Origin: Microglena sp. YARC
Lineage: Eukaryota; Chlorophyta; Chlorophyceae; Chlamydomonadales; Chlamydomonadaceae
Assembly: GCA_022414725.1 (NCBI GenBank)
Contig: CM039464.1
Span: forward strand, 23,897,532 to 23,961,531
Length of the DNA: 64,000 nt
Direction of reading: 5' to 3'
Shown here: positions 1-9,324 of the stretch, piece after piece
Layout: the number at the start of each line of letters is the position of its first letter
Position numbering within the stretch: the stretch's first letter is position 1
Made by a program: the position numbers and the translations under genes
The notes under the pieces: generated by a model
The model's input: only the letters and a program-made list of their open reading frames with translations
Database searches by the model: none
What the model was told of the DNA's origin: nothing

Positions 1-101
1 GTTTTACACACTAATACAATCTTGGGGTTGGAAGATAATAGGGCAATACGATCAAGAATGTCATGGGGAAACGTTAGGAATGATCGCGTGTGCGAATGCA
101 T
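1..101 (-). CDS. F-box/ankyrin protein, N-terminal end only (copy 0)
   Basis: This is the start of a third copy of the F-box/ankyrin gene that is complete at 823-1833 and 2481-3491. The coding sequence leaves the window at base 1. The ATG at 99-101 is chosen because the sister copies share the MHSHTRSF beginning. The visible codons match the sisters' F-box-like start (FPHDILDRIALL). The repeated layout shows that the tandem array continues to the left of the window. Confidence 0.75.
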   Translation of the reverse strand, partial: MHSHTRSFLTFPHDILDRIALLSSNPKIVLVCK

Positions 102-179
102 GTTCGATGAACATGTGTGTACAAACAAGCTCACAGGATGGTATAAATAAACAATGAGTTGGGATAAACCCTATAAACC

Positions 180-326
180 CTTGGTTGCACTTGCCTGGCG
201 GTATCTGCAAGCGGTAAGCTGTAAGCGGCACTTGCCGGGAGGTATCTGAAAGCGGCAAGCGGAACTTGCCTGGAATGCAAGCGACAAGCGGCACTTGCCT
301 GGCGGTATCTGAAAGCGGTACAGAAT
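180..326. repeat. Minisatellite of CTTGCCTGGCGGTATCTG-like units
   Basis: Three to four degenerate copies of a unit built from CTTGCCTGGCGGTATCT, AAGCGG and ATGCAAGCG lie between the start of ankyrin copy 0 and the following MITE. Shorter versions sit at the same place in the later units (about 1928-1980, 3588-3640 and 6480-6510). The number of units varies between tandem copies, which explains why the first spacing is 1732 bp and the second 1658 bp. Confidence 0.7.
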
Positions 327-493
327 GGGTTTTCCTGCCTCCCGGCGATTTTTTTGAATTTTCAAAGCAGAAGTTAGAGCCGTACGAACGACTCACTCAC
401 TCGCCAACTAGATATTTAGATCTCCGCGGAATTGCGATTCCGACCAGACCAGGTTCGAAACCAGTCAAAATCCCTCCGGGAGGCAGGAACAAA
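323..493. mobile_element. MITE-like palindromic element, copy 1
   Basis: The ends are inverted copies of TTCCTGCCTCCCGG...GATTTT and AAAATC..CCGGGAGGCAGGAA. The interior (TTAGAGCC, ACGACTC, CACAATTCCG-like) is shared with copies at 1981-2154, 3639-3812, 7721-7886 and 16585-16741. There is no coding capacity. GTAC occurs on both sides and could be a target duplication. The class is inferred; no transposase of matching type is visible. Confidence 0.65.
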
Positions 494-822
494 TGTACTG
501 GTGCAAATTGTCTTACTTTCTTACATTAAGGAATTCAAGTTTCATCAAGTTTTACATCTTCAAAGTAGCCTGAAAAGTCAAAGTGCTGTCTCTCATCGTG
601 CGCATCAATAATCCATTTCATGCCTCATAATCCAAATATTTATGCTACATCTGGAATTATTGGGCACACGCAGCGATATTTTTGCTTGAGCAAACTGAAC
701 ACATTGCTGAAGAGTTTGAGGAGAGTGGATAAATACTTGCTCTACGGTGGCAATAAAGAAACGTGTCCTGCCTAACACAAGACACAGCTGCTGTCAAGTT
801 TCACAATGGCCCTGAACTCAAG
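494..822. other. Conserved noncoding 3' flank of the ankyrin genes
   Basis: No gene is seen. The stretch (for example AATATTTATGCTACATCTGG and GGGCACACGCAGCGATA) is repeated almost unchanged at about 2155-2480 and, diverged, at about 3930-4136, always just downstream of an ankyrin gene. It probably holds 3' untranslated and terminator sequence copied along with the gene. Confidence 0.5.
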
Positions 823-1833
823 TCAAGCCACCTCTGGATCCATCAGCAGCTTGCAGACATCTGCGTGACCTGCCTTAGAAGCCGCCCGCAAGGCCCTGCT
901 GTTGACAGAGTTCACCCTGGCCCTGAACTCAATTCCAGCCACCGCTGGATCCATCAGCAGCTTGCAGACATCTGCGTGACCTTCTTTGGCAGCCTCCCAC
1001 AATGCCCTGTTGTCGCTAGTGTTCGCCCTGGACCTGAACTCAAGTCCAGCCACCTCTGGATCCATTAGCAGCTTGCAGACATCTGCGTTACCTGGCCTGG
1101 CAGCCACCCTCAAGGCCTTGCTGTCGACAGAGTTCGCCCGGGCCCTGAACTCAATTCCAGCGACCTCTGGATCCATGAGCAGCTTGCAGACATCTGCGTG
1201 ACCTTCCTGTGCAGCCACCCGCAATGCCCAGCTGTCGTTAGAGTTCGCCCTGGCCCTGAACTCAATTCCAGCCACCGCTGGATCCATGAGCAGCTTGCAG
1301 ACATCTTCGTGACCTTCATTTGCAGCCTCCCACAATGCCCAGCTTTTCATATGGTTCGCACGGGCCCTATACTCAATTCCAGCCACCTCTGGATCCATGA
1401 GCAGCTTGCAGACATCTGCGTGACCTTCCCTTGCAGCCGACCACAAGGCCCAGCTGTCGTTAGAGTTCGCCGTGGCCCTGAACTCAATTCCAGCCACCGC
1501 TGGATCCATCAGCAGCTTGCAGACATCTGCGTGTCCGGCCTTCGCAGACACATAGAGAAGATGGCTGTCATTTTGGTTCGCCTTCAATTGTAGGGCCCCC
1601 TGTACAAGAGGATTGGACACCAAGCATACTTCTAGAAGATCGGCGCGCCCCCCTTTCGCCATCATCTCTCCAACTCGCTGTGGTGGTTGGATCAGTCCGG
1701 TAAGGGGCCATCCAGAAAATATTTTGTGCAGAGTTTTACACACTAATACAATCTTGGGGTTGGAAGATAATAGGGCAATACGATCAAGAATGCCATGGGG
1801 AAACGTTAGGAATGATCGCGTGTGCGAATGCAT
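823..1833 (-). CDS. F-box/ankyrin-repeat protein, copy 1
   Basis: The N terminus has an F-box-like segment (FPHGILDRIALL..VCKTLHKIF), followed by a linker (RVGEMMAKGGRADLLEVCLV) and about eight ankyrin-like repeats of 37 residues with the core GHADVCKLLMDP.VAG. F-box/ankyrin proteins of large DNA viruses typically recruit targets to host SCF ubiquitin ligases; that role is inferred here. The ATG at 1831-1833 is preferred to the longer GTG-initiated frame. The reading frame stops at a TGA where sister repeats have GGA (VAG to VA-stop), so the protein is truncated within a repeat. It is near identical to the gene at 2481-3491, and the two lie in a tandem duplication. Confidence 0.85.
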   Translation of the reverse strand: MHSHTRSFLTFPHGILDRIALLSSNPKIVLVCKTLHKIFSGWPLTGLIQPPQRVGEMMAKGGRADLLEVCLVSNPLVQGALQLKANQNDSHLLYVSAKAGHADVCKLLMDPAVAGIEFRATANSNDSWALWSAAREGHADVCKLLMDPEVAGIEYRARANHMKSWALWEAANEGHEDVCKLLMDPAVAGIEFRARANSNDSWALRVAAQEGHADVCKLLMDPEVAGIEFRARANSVDSKALRVAARPGNADVCKLLMDPEVAGLEFRSRANTSDNRALWEAAKEGHADVCKLLMDPAVAGIEFRARVNSVNSRALRAASKAGHADVCKLLMDPEVA

Positions 1834-1980
1834 GTTCGTTGAACATGTGTGTACAAACAAGCGCACAGGATGGTATAAATAAACAATGAGTTGGGATAAA
1901 CCCTATAAACCCTATAAACCCTTGGTTGCACTTGCCTGGCATGCAAGCGGCACTTGCCTGGCGGTATCTGCAAGCGGTAC

Positions 1981-2154
1981 AGAATGGGTGTTCCTGTCTC
2001 CCGGCTATTTTTTTGAATTTAAAAGCAGAAGTTAGAGCCGTACGAACGACTCACTCACTCGCCAACTAGATATTTAGATCTCCGCGGAATTGCGATTCCG
2101 ACCAGACCAGGCTCCGAAACCAGTCAAAATCCCTCCGGGAGGCAGGAACAAATG
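1981..2154. mobile_element. MITE-like palindromic element, copy 2
   Basis: Same family as 323-493, with left end AGAATGGGTGTTCCTG and right end CCGGGAGGCAGGAACAAAT. It is part of the 1658-bp tandem unit, so it was copied together with the ankyrin gene rather than inserted independently. Confidence 0.65.
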
Positions 2155-2480
2155 TACTGGTGCAAATTGTCTTACTTTCTTACATTAAGGATTCAAGTTT
2201 CATCAAGTTTTACATCTTCAAAGTAGCCTGAAAAGTCAAAGTGCTGTCTCTCATCGTGCGCATCAATAATCCATTTCATGCCTCATAATCCAAATATTTA
2301 TGCTACATCTGGAATTATTGGGCACACGCAGCGATATTTTTGCTTGAGCAAACTGAACACATTGCTGAAGAGTTTGAGGAGAGTGGATAAATACTTGCTC
2401 TACGGTGGCAATAAAGAAACGTGTCCTGCCTAACACAAGACACAGCTGCTGTCAAGTGTCACAATGGCCCTGAACTCAAG

Positions 2481-3491
2481 TCAAGCCACCTCTGGATCCA
2501 TCAGCAGCTTGCAGACATCTGCGTGACCTGCCTTAGAAGCCGCCCGCAAGGCCCTGCTGTTGACAGAGTTCGCCCTGGCCCTGAACTCAATTCCAGCCAC
2601 CGCTGGATCCATCAGCAGCTTGCAGACATCTGCGTGACCTTCTTTGGCAGCCTCCCACAATGCCCTGTTGTCGCTAGTGTTCGCCCTGGACCTGAACTCG
2701 GGGACAGCCACCTCTGGATCCATTAGCAGCTTGCAGACATCTGCGTGACCTGCCTTGGCAGCCACCCTCAAGGCCTTGCTGTCGACAGAGTTCGCCCGGG
2801 CCCTGAACTCAATTCCAGCGACCTCTGGATCCATGAGCAGCTTGCAGACATCTGCGTGACCTTCCTGTGCAGCCACCCGCAATGCCCAGCTGTCGTTAGA
2901 GTTCGCCCTGGCCCTGAACTCAATTCCAGCCACCGCTGGATCCATGAGCAGCTTGCAGACATCTTCGTGACCTTCATTTGCAGCCTCCCACAATGCCCAG
3001 CTTTTCATATGGTTCGCACGGGCCCTATACTCAATTCCAGCCACCTCTGGATCCATGAGCAGCTTGCAGACATCTGCGTGACCTTCCCTTGCAGCCGACC
3101 ACAAGGCCCAGCTGTCGTTAGAGTTCGCCGTGGCCCTGAACTCAATTCCAGCCACCGCTGGATCCATCAGCAGCTTGCAGACATCTGCGTGTCCGGCCTT
3201 CGCAGACACATAGAGAAGATGGCTGTCATTTTGGTTCGCCCTCAATTGTAGGGCCCCCTGTACAAGAGGATTGGACACCAAGCATACTTCTAGAAGATCG
3301 GCGCGCCCCCCTTTCGCCATCATCTCTCCAACTCGCTGTGGTGGTTGGATCAGTCCGATAAGGGGCCATCCAGAAAATATTTTGTGCAGAGTTTTACACA
3401 CTAATACAATCTTGGGGTTGGAAGATAATAGGGCAATACGATCAAGAATGTCATGGGGAAACGTTAGGAATGATCGCGTGTGCGAATGCAT
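2481..3491 (-). CDS. F-box/ankyrin-repeat protein, copy 2
   Basis: Tandem sister of the gene at 823-1833: the same F-box-like N terminus (FPHDILDRIALL), the same linker and about eight 37-residue repeats with the core GHADVCKLLMDP. It carries the same premature TGA after the last MDPEVA, so that change predates the duplication. One repeat differs (VAVPEFRSRAN against VAGLEFRSRAN). The ATG at 3489-3491 matches the sister copies. An ubiquitin-ligase adaptor role is inferred from the architecture only. Confidence 0.85.
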   Translation of the reverse strand: MHSHTRSFLTFPHDILDRIALLSSNPKIVLVCKTLHKIFSGWPLIGLIQPPQRVGEMMAKGGRADLLEVCLVSNPLVQGALQLRANQNDSHLLYVSAKAGHADVCKLLMDPAVAGIEFRATANSNDSWALWSAAREGHADVCKLLMDPEVAGIEYRARANHMKSWALWEAANEGHEDVCKLLMDPAVAGIEFRARANSNDSWALRVAAQEGHADVCKLLMDPEVAGIEFRARANSVDSKALRVAAKAGHADVCKLLMDPEVAVPEFRSRANTSDNRALWEAAKEGHADVCKLLMDPAVAGIEFRARANSVNSRALRAASKAGHADVCKLLMDPEVA

Positions 3492-3638
3492 GTTCGATGA
3501 ACATGTGTGTACAAACAAGCGCACAGGATGGTATAAATAAACAATGAGTTGGGATAAACCCTATAAACCCTATAAACCCTTGGTTGCACTTGCCTGGCAT
3601 GCAAGCGGCACTTGCCTGGCGGTATCTGCAAGCGGTAC

Positions 3639-3812
3639 AGAATGGGTGTTCCTGTCTCCCGGCGATATTTTTGAATTTTCCAAGCAGAAGTTAGAGCCGT
3701 ACGAACGACTCACTCACTCGCCAACCAGAGATTTAGCTCTCCGCGGAATTGCGATTCCGACCAGACAAGGCTCCGAAACCAGTCAAAATCCATCCGGGAG
3801 GCAGGAACAAAT
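3639..3812. mobile_element. MITE-like palindromic element, copy 3
   Basis: Left end AGAATGGGTGTTCCTG and right end GGGAGGCAGGAACAAAT match the family at 323-493. It sits at the end of the tandem array. The downstream sequence (3813-3930) differs from the other units and carries a 40-base stretch (GTAACCGATCTTGT...TGTCTTCAGG) that reappears at 19210-19248. Confidence 0.65.
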
Positions 3813-4136
3813 GTACTGGTGCAAATTGACAAGTTTCATCAAGTTTTGTAACCGATCTTGTCAATACAACAGATATTGTCTTCAGGAGAGAAACATTCAA
3901 GGACTGTAAAGACATAGAAGTTACATCTTCAAAGTAGCCTGAAAAGTCAAAGTGCTGGCTCATATCGTGCGAATCAATAATCATTTTTAAAGAGTTCCTG
4001 CCTCATAATCAAATATTTATCTGGAATAATTGGGCACACGCAGCGATATTTATTTTCGCTTGAGCAAACTGAACACATTGCTGAAAAGTTTGAGGAGAGT
4101 GGATAAATACTTGCTCTACGGTGGCAAGAAACGTGT

Positions 4137-6403
4137 CTACTCGGGGCCAGCCGCCTCTGGATCCATCAGCAGCTTGCAGACATCTGCGTGACCTTCCTTG
4201 GCACCCGCCCACAAAGCCCTGCTGTCGTTAGAGTTCGCCCGGGCCCTGAACTCAATTCCAGCCACCTCTGGATCCATCAGCAGCTTGCAGACATCTGCGT
4301 GACCTTCCTTTGCAGCCGCCCACAATGCCCGGCTGTCGAAAGTGTTCGCCCTGGCCATGAACTCAATTCCAGCCACCTCTGGATCCATGAGCCGCTTGCA
4401 AACATCTGCGTGACCTGCCTTGGCAGCCGCCCCCAAGGCTCTGCTGTTGATATGGTTCGCCCTGGCCCTGTACTTGAGTCCAGCCACCTCTGGATCCATC
4501 AGCAGCTTGCAGACATCTGCGTGGCCTTCTTTGGCAGCCGCCCACAAGGCCCAGCTGTCGCTAGCGTTCGCCCGGGCCCTGTACTTGAGTCCAGCCACTG
4601 CTGGATCCATCAGCAGCTTGCAGACATCTGCGTGGCCTGCATTGGCCGCAGCCGCCCCCAAGGCCCTGCTGTTGATATGGCTCGCCCTGGCCCTGTACTT
4701 GAGTCCAGACACTGCTGGATCCATCAGCAGCTTGCAGACATCTGAGTGACCTGCCTTGGCAGCCGCCACCAAGGCCCTGCTGTCGCTAGAGTTCGCCCGG
4801 GCCCTGAACTCAATTCCAGCCACTGCTGGATCCATCAGCAGCTTGCAGACATCTGCGTGACCTGCCTTGGCAGCCGCCCACAAAGCCCTGCTGTCGTTAG
4901 AGTTCGCCCGGGCCCTGAACTCAATTCCAGCCACCTCTGGATCCATCAGCAGCTTGCAGACATCTGCGTGACCTTCCTTTGCAGCCGCCCACAATGCCCG
5001 GCTGTCGAAAGTGTTCGCCCTGGCCATGAACTCAATTCCAGCCACCTCTGGATCCATGAGCCGCTTGCAAACATCTGCGTGACCTGCCTTGGCAGCCGCC
5101 CCCAAGGCTCTGCTGTTGATATGGTTCGCCCTGGCCCTGTACTTGAGTCCAGCCACTGCTGGATCCATCAGCAGCTTGCAGACATCTGCGTGGCCTTCTT
5201 TGGCAGCCGCCCACAAGGCCCAGCTGTCGCTAGCGTTCGCCCGGGCCCTGTACTTGAGTCCAGCCACTGCTGGATCCATCAGCAGCTTGCAGACATCTGC
5301 GTGGCCTGCATTGGCCGCAGCCGCCCCCAAGGCCCTGCTGTTGATATGGCTCGCCCTGGCCCTGTACTTGAGTCCAGACACTGCTGGATCCATCAGCAGC
5401 TTGCAGACATCTGAGTGACCTGCCTTGGCAGCCGCCACCAAGGCCCCGCTGTCGCTAGAGTTCGCCCGGGCCCTGAACTCAATTCCAGCCACTGCTGGAT
5501 CCATCAGCAGCTTGCAGACATCTGCGTGACCTGCCTTGGCAGCCGCCCCAAGGCCCTGCTGTCGCTAGAGTTCGCCCGGGCCCTGAACTCAATTCCAGCC
5601 ACAGCTGGATCCATCAGCAGCTTGCAGACATCTGCGTGACCTGCCTTGGCAGCCGCCCCCAAGGCCCGGCTGTCGAAAGTGTTCGCCCGGGCCCTGAACT
5701 CAATTCCAGCCACCTCTGGATCCATCAGCAGCATGCAGACATCTGCGTGACCTGCCTTGGTAGCCGCCCACAATGCCCAGCTGTCTCTAGAGGTCGCCCG
5801 GGCCCTGAACTCAAGTCCAGCGACCGCTGGATCCATGAGAAGCTTGCAGACATCTGCGTGACCTTCCTTGGCAGCCGCCCACAAGACCCAGCTGTCGCTA
5901 GTGTTCGCCCGGGCCCTATACTCAATTCCAGCCACCTCTGGATCCATCAGCATCTTGCAGACATCTGCGTGACCTTCGTTTGCAGCCGCCCACAATGCCC
6001 AGCTGTCGCCATAGTTCGCCTGGGCCCTGAACTGAGGTCCAGCCACCGCTGGATCCATCAGCAGCTTGCAGACATCTGCGTGACCTTCCTTGGCAGCCAC
6101 ATAGAGAAGCTTGTTTTCATTTTGGTTCGCCCTGAATTGTAGGGCCCCCTTAAGCTGTACAATAGGATTGGACACCAAGCATACTGCTAGAAGGTCGGCG
6201 CGCCCCCCTTTCGCCATCATCTCTCCAACTCGCTGCGGTGGTTGGATCAATCCGGTAAGGGGCCATCCCGAAAATCTGTTGTGCAGAGTTTTACACACTA
6301 ATACAATCTTTGGGTTGGAAGAGAATAGGGCAATACGATCAAGAATGTCATAGGGACACGTTAGGAGTGGAAACGATGATCGCGTGTGCGACTGCATGTT
6401 CAT
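4137..6403 (-). CDS. Long F-box/ankyrin-repeat protein, one frameshift
   Basis: A larger paralogue of the two upstream genes. It has an F-box-like start (CPYDILDRIALF..VCKTLHNRF) and then about 18-19 repeats of 37-38 residues with the core GHADVCKLLMDP.VAG. It falls into two frames that meet near 5545, where one C is missing from a GCCGCCCCCAAGG-type run found in the other repeats. One indel would join them into roughly 750 residues. The ATG at 6401-6403 (MNMQSHTRS) is chosen by comparison with the sisters. The terminal MDPEAAGPE precedes a clean stop at 4137. The frameshift may be a sequencing error in the C run. Confidence 0.8.
4188..5525. repeat. Internal 669-bp duplication of six ankyrin units
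   Basis: Bases 4188-4856 and 4857-5525 are almost identical. The unit equals six ankyrin repeats (five of 37 residues and one of 38 containing AAANAGH). Only a few positions differ, for example MDPEVAG against MDPAVAG. This is a recent repeat-array expansion. Confidence 0.85.
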
Positions 6404-6507
6404 AGAATGTGTGTACAATGCATGCAAGCGCACAGCACATAAATACTGAGTTGGGATAAACCCTATAAACCCTTGGTTGCACTTGCCTGGCGGTATCTGC
6501 AAGCGGT

Positions 6508-6545
6508 ACAGAATGTGTGTTCCTGCCTCACAGCGGATTTTTTGA
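6508..6545. mobile_element. Half MITE-like element
   Basis: AGAATGTGTGTTCCTGCCTC followed by a T-rich run matches the left end of the palindromic family, but no right end follows. It lies upstream of the long ankyrin gene at the position that holds complete copies in the other units. Confidence 0.4.
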
Positions 6546-6657
6546 ATGTTCTACTCAACTGAATTTAGATCCTCAGGCGGCACGCGGTTTCAAGATGTCT
6601 TTAGATGTTCGTAAACACAGAAGATTTTAACACACCCAAGTCAGCGACCATTCTTAA

Positions 6658-6732
6658 CGCCAATTTTCTAACGGCGATGTCGTACATTTATTTCCATCTG
6701 ATATATGTTTCATTTTACTGCTCCGCCGACTG
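6658..6732. mobile_element. Right-end remnant of the Fanzor/mariner element family
   Basis: This 75-bp block is the same as the right termini of the elements ending at 41691 and 45818, finishing TTTCATTTTACTGCTCCGCC then GACTG before a TA dinucleotide. No left end or internal gene is adjacent, so it is a solo terminus or deleted copy. 6736-6889 holds no recognisable gene. Confidence 0.75.
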
Positions 6733-6889
6733 TAGTCTACAGCGCCATCATCTTTTAATGGTATTCGTTTGGTGTTACGACACAAGTAATGAGGAGGAGC
6801 AGCTGTAGCGGAGTGAAACAATGCTTATTCCAATCATGATGCATTTTGTTTTTATACACCATCACCAAAAATATGCAACCAAAACCGCT

Positions 6890-7639
6890 CTATCTCCCAA
6901 GCATTGATCTCGTCAGCACGCAATTTATGATGAAGGGACGTCCACCAAGACAATGGCTTTTCTTGAGAAAGGCGCATGGCGTCCACAAGGTACTGCGCCC
7001 CCGCAGCGAACACATAACTGTCCACCTTACATTCGCATCCGAAGGCCTCAACCCAAACCGCTCAAGGTCCAGACGTTGAGGGTGCGAGAGCCCTCTCCGC
7101 ATGACACGCGACTCGCTCATCAGGTTGCAAAACAATGGCTCAGGGTTCGATGCCATCGGATGAGCGGTAGGCGCAAGCAATGCCACAAGCTTTGATGAAA
7201 ACACATCTAGATTCCTCTCCCTGCCACCATGCGGCGTCCCAAAATGGTCCCAAGGATCACCCTGCAAGAAGGCCACACGGTTCAGAGGCATGTCGCCAGC
7301 ACGCAAACGCGCCACCGTGTAATGCAACCACGTATCTGCCTCACGACCCACATTATCCAGATGCTCGAAAAAGACATCGACATCACTACACTTTGTACCC
7401 AAGACATTGAACAAACGTTGCTTTGCATCTTCGGCAGTACTACCCATGTGGAACACGAATATCCGGTACCGCTCGCCTGCAGGACGCTCCGAAAACGCAA
7501 AAGCCAGCGCGGATACCCATCGTTCCACCCCCGGTTCGTTGTACCAAGCAACCACAACGTCTGAGACCGAGCGAGAAGATGACGATGATAGCATGTCTTT
7601 CATTTCCATGGGAAATGTGTTCGTAATATTATGTCTCAT
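6890..7639 (-). CDS. DUF3431-family protein
   Basis: An intact 249-residue protein. It starts at an ATG (7637-7639), has a Ser-rich N terminus, and then VVVAWYNEPGVERWVSAL, a central NVGREADTWLHYTV and FLQGDPWDHF, all typical of the DUF3431 family. That family is found in fungi, algae and giant viruses and is thought to be glycosyltransferase-like. No signal peptide or membrane segment is evident. Its function in this context is unknown. It belongs to the well preserved 6.9-13.7 kb block. Confidence 0.75.
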   Translation of the reverse strand: MRHNITNTFPMEMKDMLSSSSSRSVSDVVVAWYNEPGVERWVSALAFAFSERPAGERYRIFVFHMGSTAEDAKQRLFNVLGTKCSDVDVFFEHLDNVGREADTWLHYTVARLRAGDMPLNRVAFLQGDPWDHFGTPHGGRERNLDVFSSKLVALLAPTAHPMASNPEPLFCNLMSESRVMRRGLSHPQRLDLERFGLRPSDANVRWTVMCSLRGRSTLWTPCAFLKKSHCLGGRPFIINCVLTRSMLGR

Positions 7640-7720
7640 TACTTTTCACATGTCGCACTCCGAACGCCCCACAAAAACAAACGAAAAAGTGGTCGAGTTC
7701 CCTGTTCTTCCATGCGGTGT

Positions 7721-7886
7721 AATGGGCGTTCCTGCCTCCCGGCCGATTTTTTTAAATTTCTAATCAGGATTTAGAGCCTCTTGAACGACTCGCTAGCTTG
7801 AGACATAAGCACCAAGGAATCACAATTCCGCTCCATACCATGTTTCGCAACCGGTCAAAATCGGCCGGGAGGCAGGAACGCCCATT
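7721..7886. mobile_element. MITE-like palindromic element with long inverted ends
   Basis: AATGGGCGTTCCTGCCTCCC GGCCGATTTT at the left is the exact inverse of the right end AAAATCGGCC GGGAGGCAGGAACGCCCATT: 30 bp of perfect inverted repeat in a 166-bp element. GTGT flanks both sides, consistent with a 4-bp target duplication. The right end abuts GTGTCCCACTTTATTTGAGAA, a terminus of another element family. Confidence 0.75.
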
Positions 7887-7945
7887 GTGTGTCCCACTTT
7901 ATTTGAGAAGTGTAAGGGAGAATGATGAAATAAATAAAACAGAAC

Positions 7946-8545
7946 ATGCTGACTCTTGCATATTTTTTGGAGGGGGGGGGAGACTTGTTTGAAACAGTGG
8001 CTGGGATAAATGACCCAGGTGTCATGATTTCATTTCACAATGCGCTCATCCATATCCGGGCTCACTTGATGGCTGCATCTGCTGCTGCTCTGCCTGGATG
8101 CAGTCACGACGATCTGTGCTACAACTTTCAGACCGGCACAGCGTTGCTTGTATCCTTGTTGGATGGAATTGCAGTGTACGTTGAGAAGAAGATGCAGGTA
8201 CTTCCTGATGCCGCCGATGTGTATTGGGCTCAGGACAGGACATTCTTGGATCCCAGATTTGCCGAGCTGCGGGTAATAAAGGAGCGCACAACTGAGTACA
8301 TTATCAAAGGGGGCGTGACGGCAAACACAGTACGCAATTTTGCCAAGCACTACATTCCATGGCTGATACTGTCTATCAAAACATCTGGACACTGGGACAT
8401 CAGCTTCCCTATGGATGCTACCACGAGAACTACAGGCCCCGTCCTGAGGGGCTTGCTTTTCCCGTTGTTCAATGACGCATGTGACGCATGTGATGAACTG
8501 GGTCGTCTGCTCAACCAGATACCAGAGGCTATTGAGAGATTATAG
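7946..8545 (+). CDS. Uncharacterised protein
   Basis: An open frame of 199 residues that I do not recognise. It has no obvious membrane segment and ends NQIPEAIERL. A run of nine to ten G residues near 7970-7980 lies just inside the start, giving GGG in the protein; an indel there could mean that the true start or N terminus differs. It lies between a MITE and a pseudogene. Confidence 0.5.
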   Translation: MLTLAYFLEGGGDLFETVAGINDPGVMISFHNALIHIRAHLMAASAAALPGCSHDDLCYNFQTGTALLVSLLDGIAVYVEKKMQVLPDAADVYWAQDRTFLDPRFAELRVIKERTTEYIIKGGVTANTVRNFAKHYIPWLILSIKTSGHWDISFPMDATTRTTGPVLRGLLFPLFNDACDACDELGRLLNQIPEAIERL

Positions 8546-8555
8546 AATGTGGCTC

Positions 8556-8796
8556 ACGTGTCCGTATTCGCATTCAATTTGCCTGTTACATTCACATTTC
8601 CGTTGGCGTTGATGTCTCTCGTGGACGTGGGACCGTTGAGTTGCGTAGCCCGGCAGCCAGACCCCCGTAGTATCCAGTCCCATCTTTATTGAATAGTCGC
8701 AACCAGTCGTCATTGCCATGCTTGTCACCCACGCCGCTTTAAGTCCACTTATCCCCAAGCTTGATCGTATTCGCATTCAAGTTGCCAGTTAGATTC
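8556..8796 (-). pseudogene. Broken partial copy of the fibre-like gene at 12 kb
   Basis: Read on the minus strand this matches about 12105-12340: LTGNLNAN, KLGDKWT, then SGVGDKHGNDDWLRLFN and YYGGLAAG. A TAA replaces the Leu codon after KWT, and about 21 bases encoding RLWSGG are missing. A further TGKLNAN unit follows. It is interrupted or bordered at 8797 by the element at 8798-9154. Confidence 0.85.
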
Positions 8797-8797
8797 T

Positions 8798-9154
8798 TTT
8801 TTTCTAAATCGCCTCGTGTACTGCACACCTTACCAAATGGTGTAGCAACCCACGGGGCAGTGGAACACCAATACGATTTTGAATCAACAAATTGCAGGAT
8901 GTTAACGAGAATATCGTGGTTCTTTTTTAGATCACGGCTCTCCATCCTGCAGACTCCGTATCGTTCTTTTGTCGGTACTTTAGAGAGTGTCAATTGAAGG
9001 ACAAGCCGCACTTAAGCGATCGCCTCTTCCCCAGTACCGTGGCCCAAAAGAACACGGGGTCTTTGTTGATGTGCAATGCGTCATGTCAGGAGGTTTCTTT
9101 GCCGGACGGGTCATTTTATAGGACCATCCACTCATTTTATTGTTCCGCCGACTG
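8798..9154. mobile_element. Deleted element of the Fanzor/mariner family (E1)
   Basis: The left side keeps the family's subterminal block (GTGTAGCAACCCACGGGGCA GTGGAACACC), and the right side ends TTTATTGTTCCGCCGACTG before TA. The interior carries a minus-strand coding-like remnant (YGVCRMESRDLKKNHDILV) shared with 33444-33750 and 47582-47943; I do not recognise that protein. The left terminal repeat is eroded. Confidence 0.7.
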
Positions 9155-9324
9155 TAGCCCGTGCATGCCGTTGTATCAATCATGATATACCAACAATGTT
9201 ATCGCTTTAACGCGCACAATGTGAGACAGCATGAGCGAAGACACTTCTGAACGGGTTTGATCGGTTACAAAGATTGATGGTCAACTTGTCAAAATCCCAA
9301 GGTGTCCATTTTCATCAGATCAAA

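Larger units (their letters stand above)
330..3645. repeat. Tandem duplication, unit about 1658 bp
   Basis: Bases about 330-1987 and 1988-3645 are nearly identical, including the MITE, the 3' flank, the whole ankyrin gene and its 5' region. Corresponding points are offset by 1658 bp (763 and 2421, 823 and 2481, 1733 and 3391). A third unit starts to the left of the window. Few substitutions separate the copies, so the duplication is recent or is being homogenised. Confidence 0.85.

Noticed and set aside
763..1593. Plus-strand open frames with repeated WIHQQLADICVT
   Set aside because: They are the complement of the 37-residue ankyrin repeats on the minus strand; the same shadows occur at 2421-3251 and 4188-5639.
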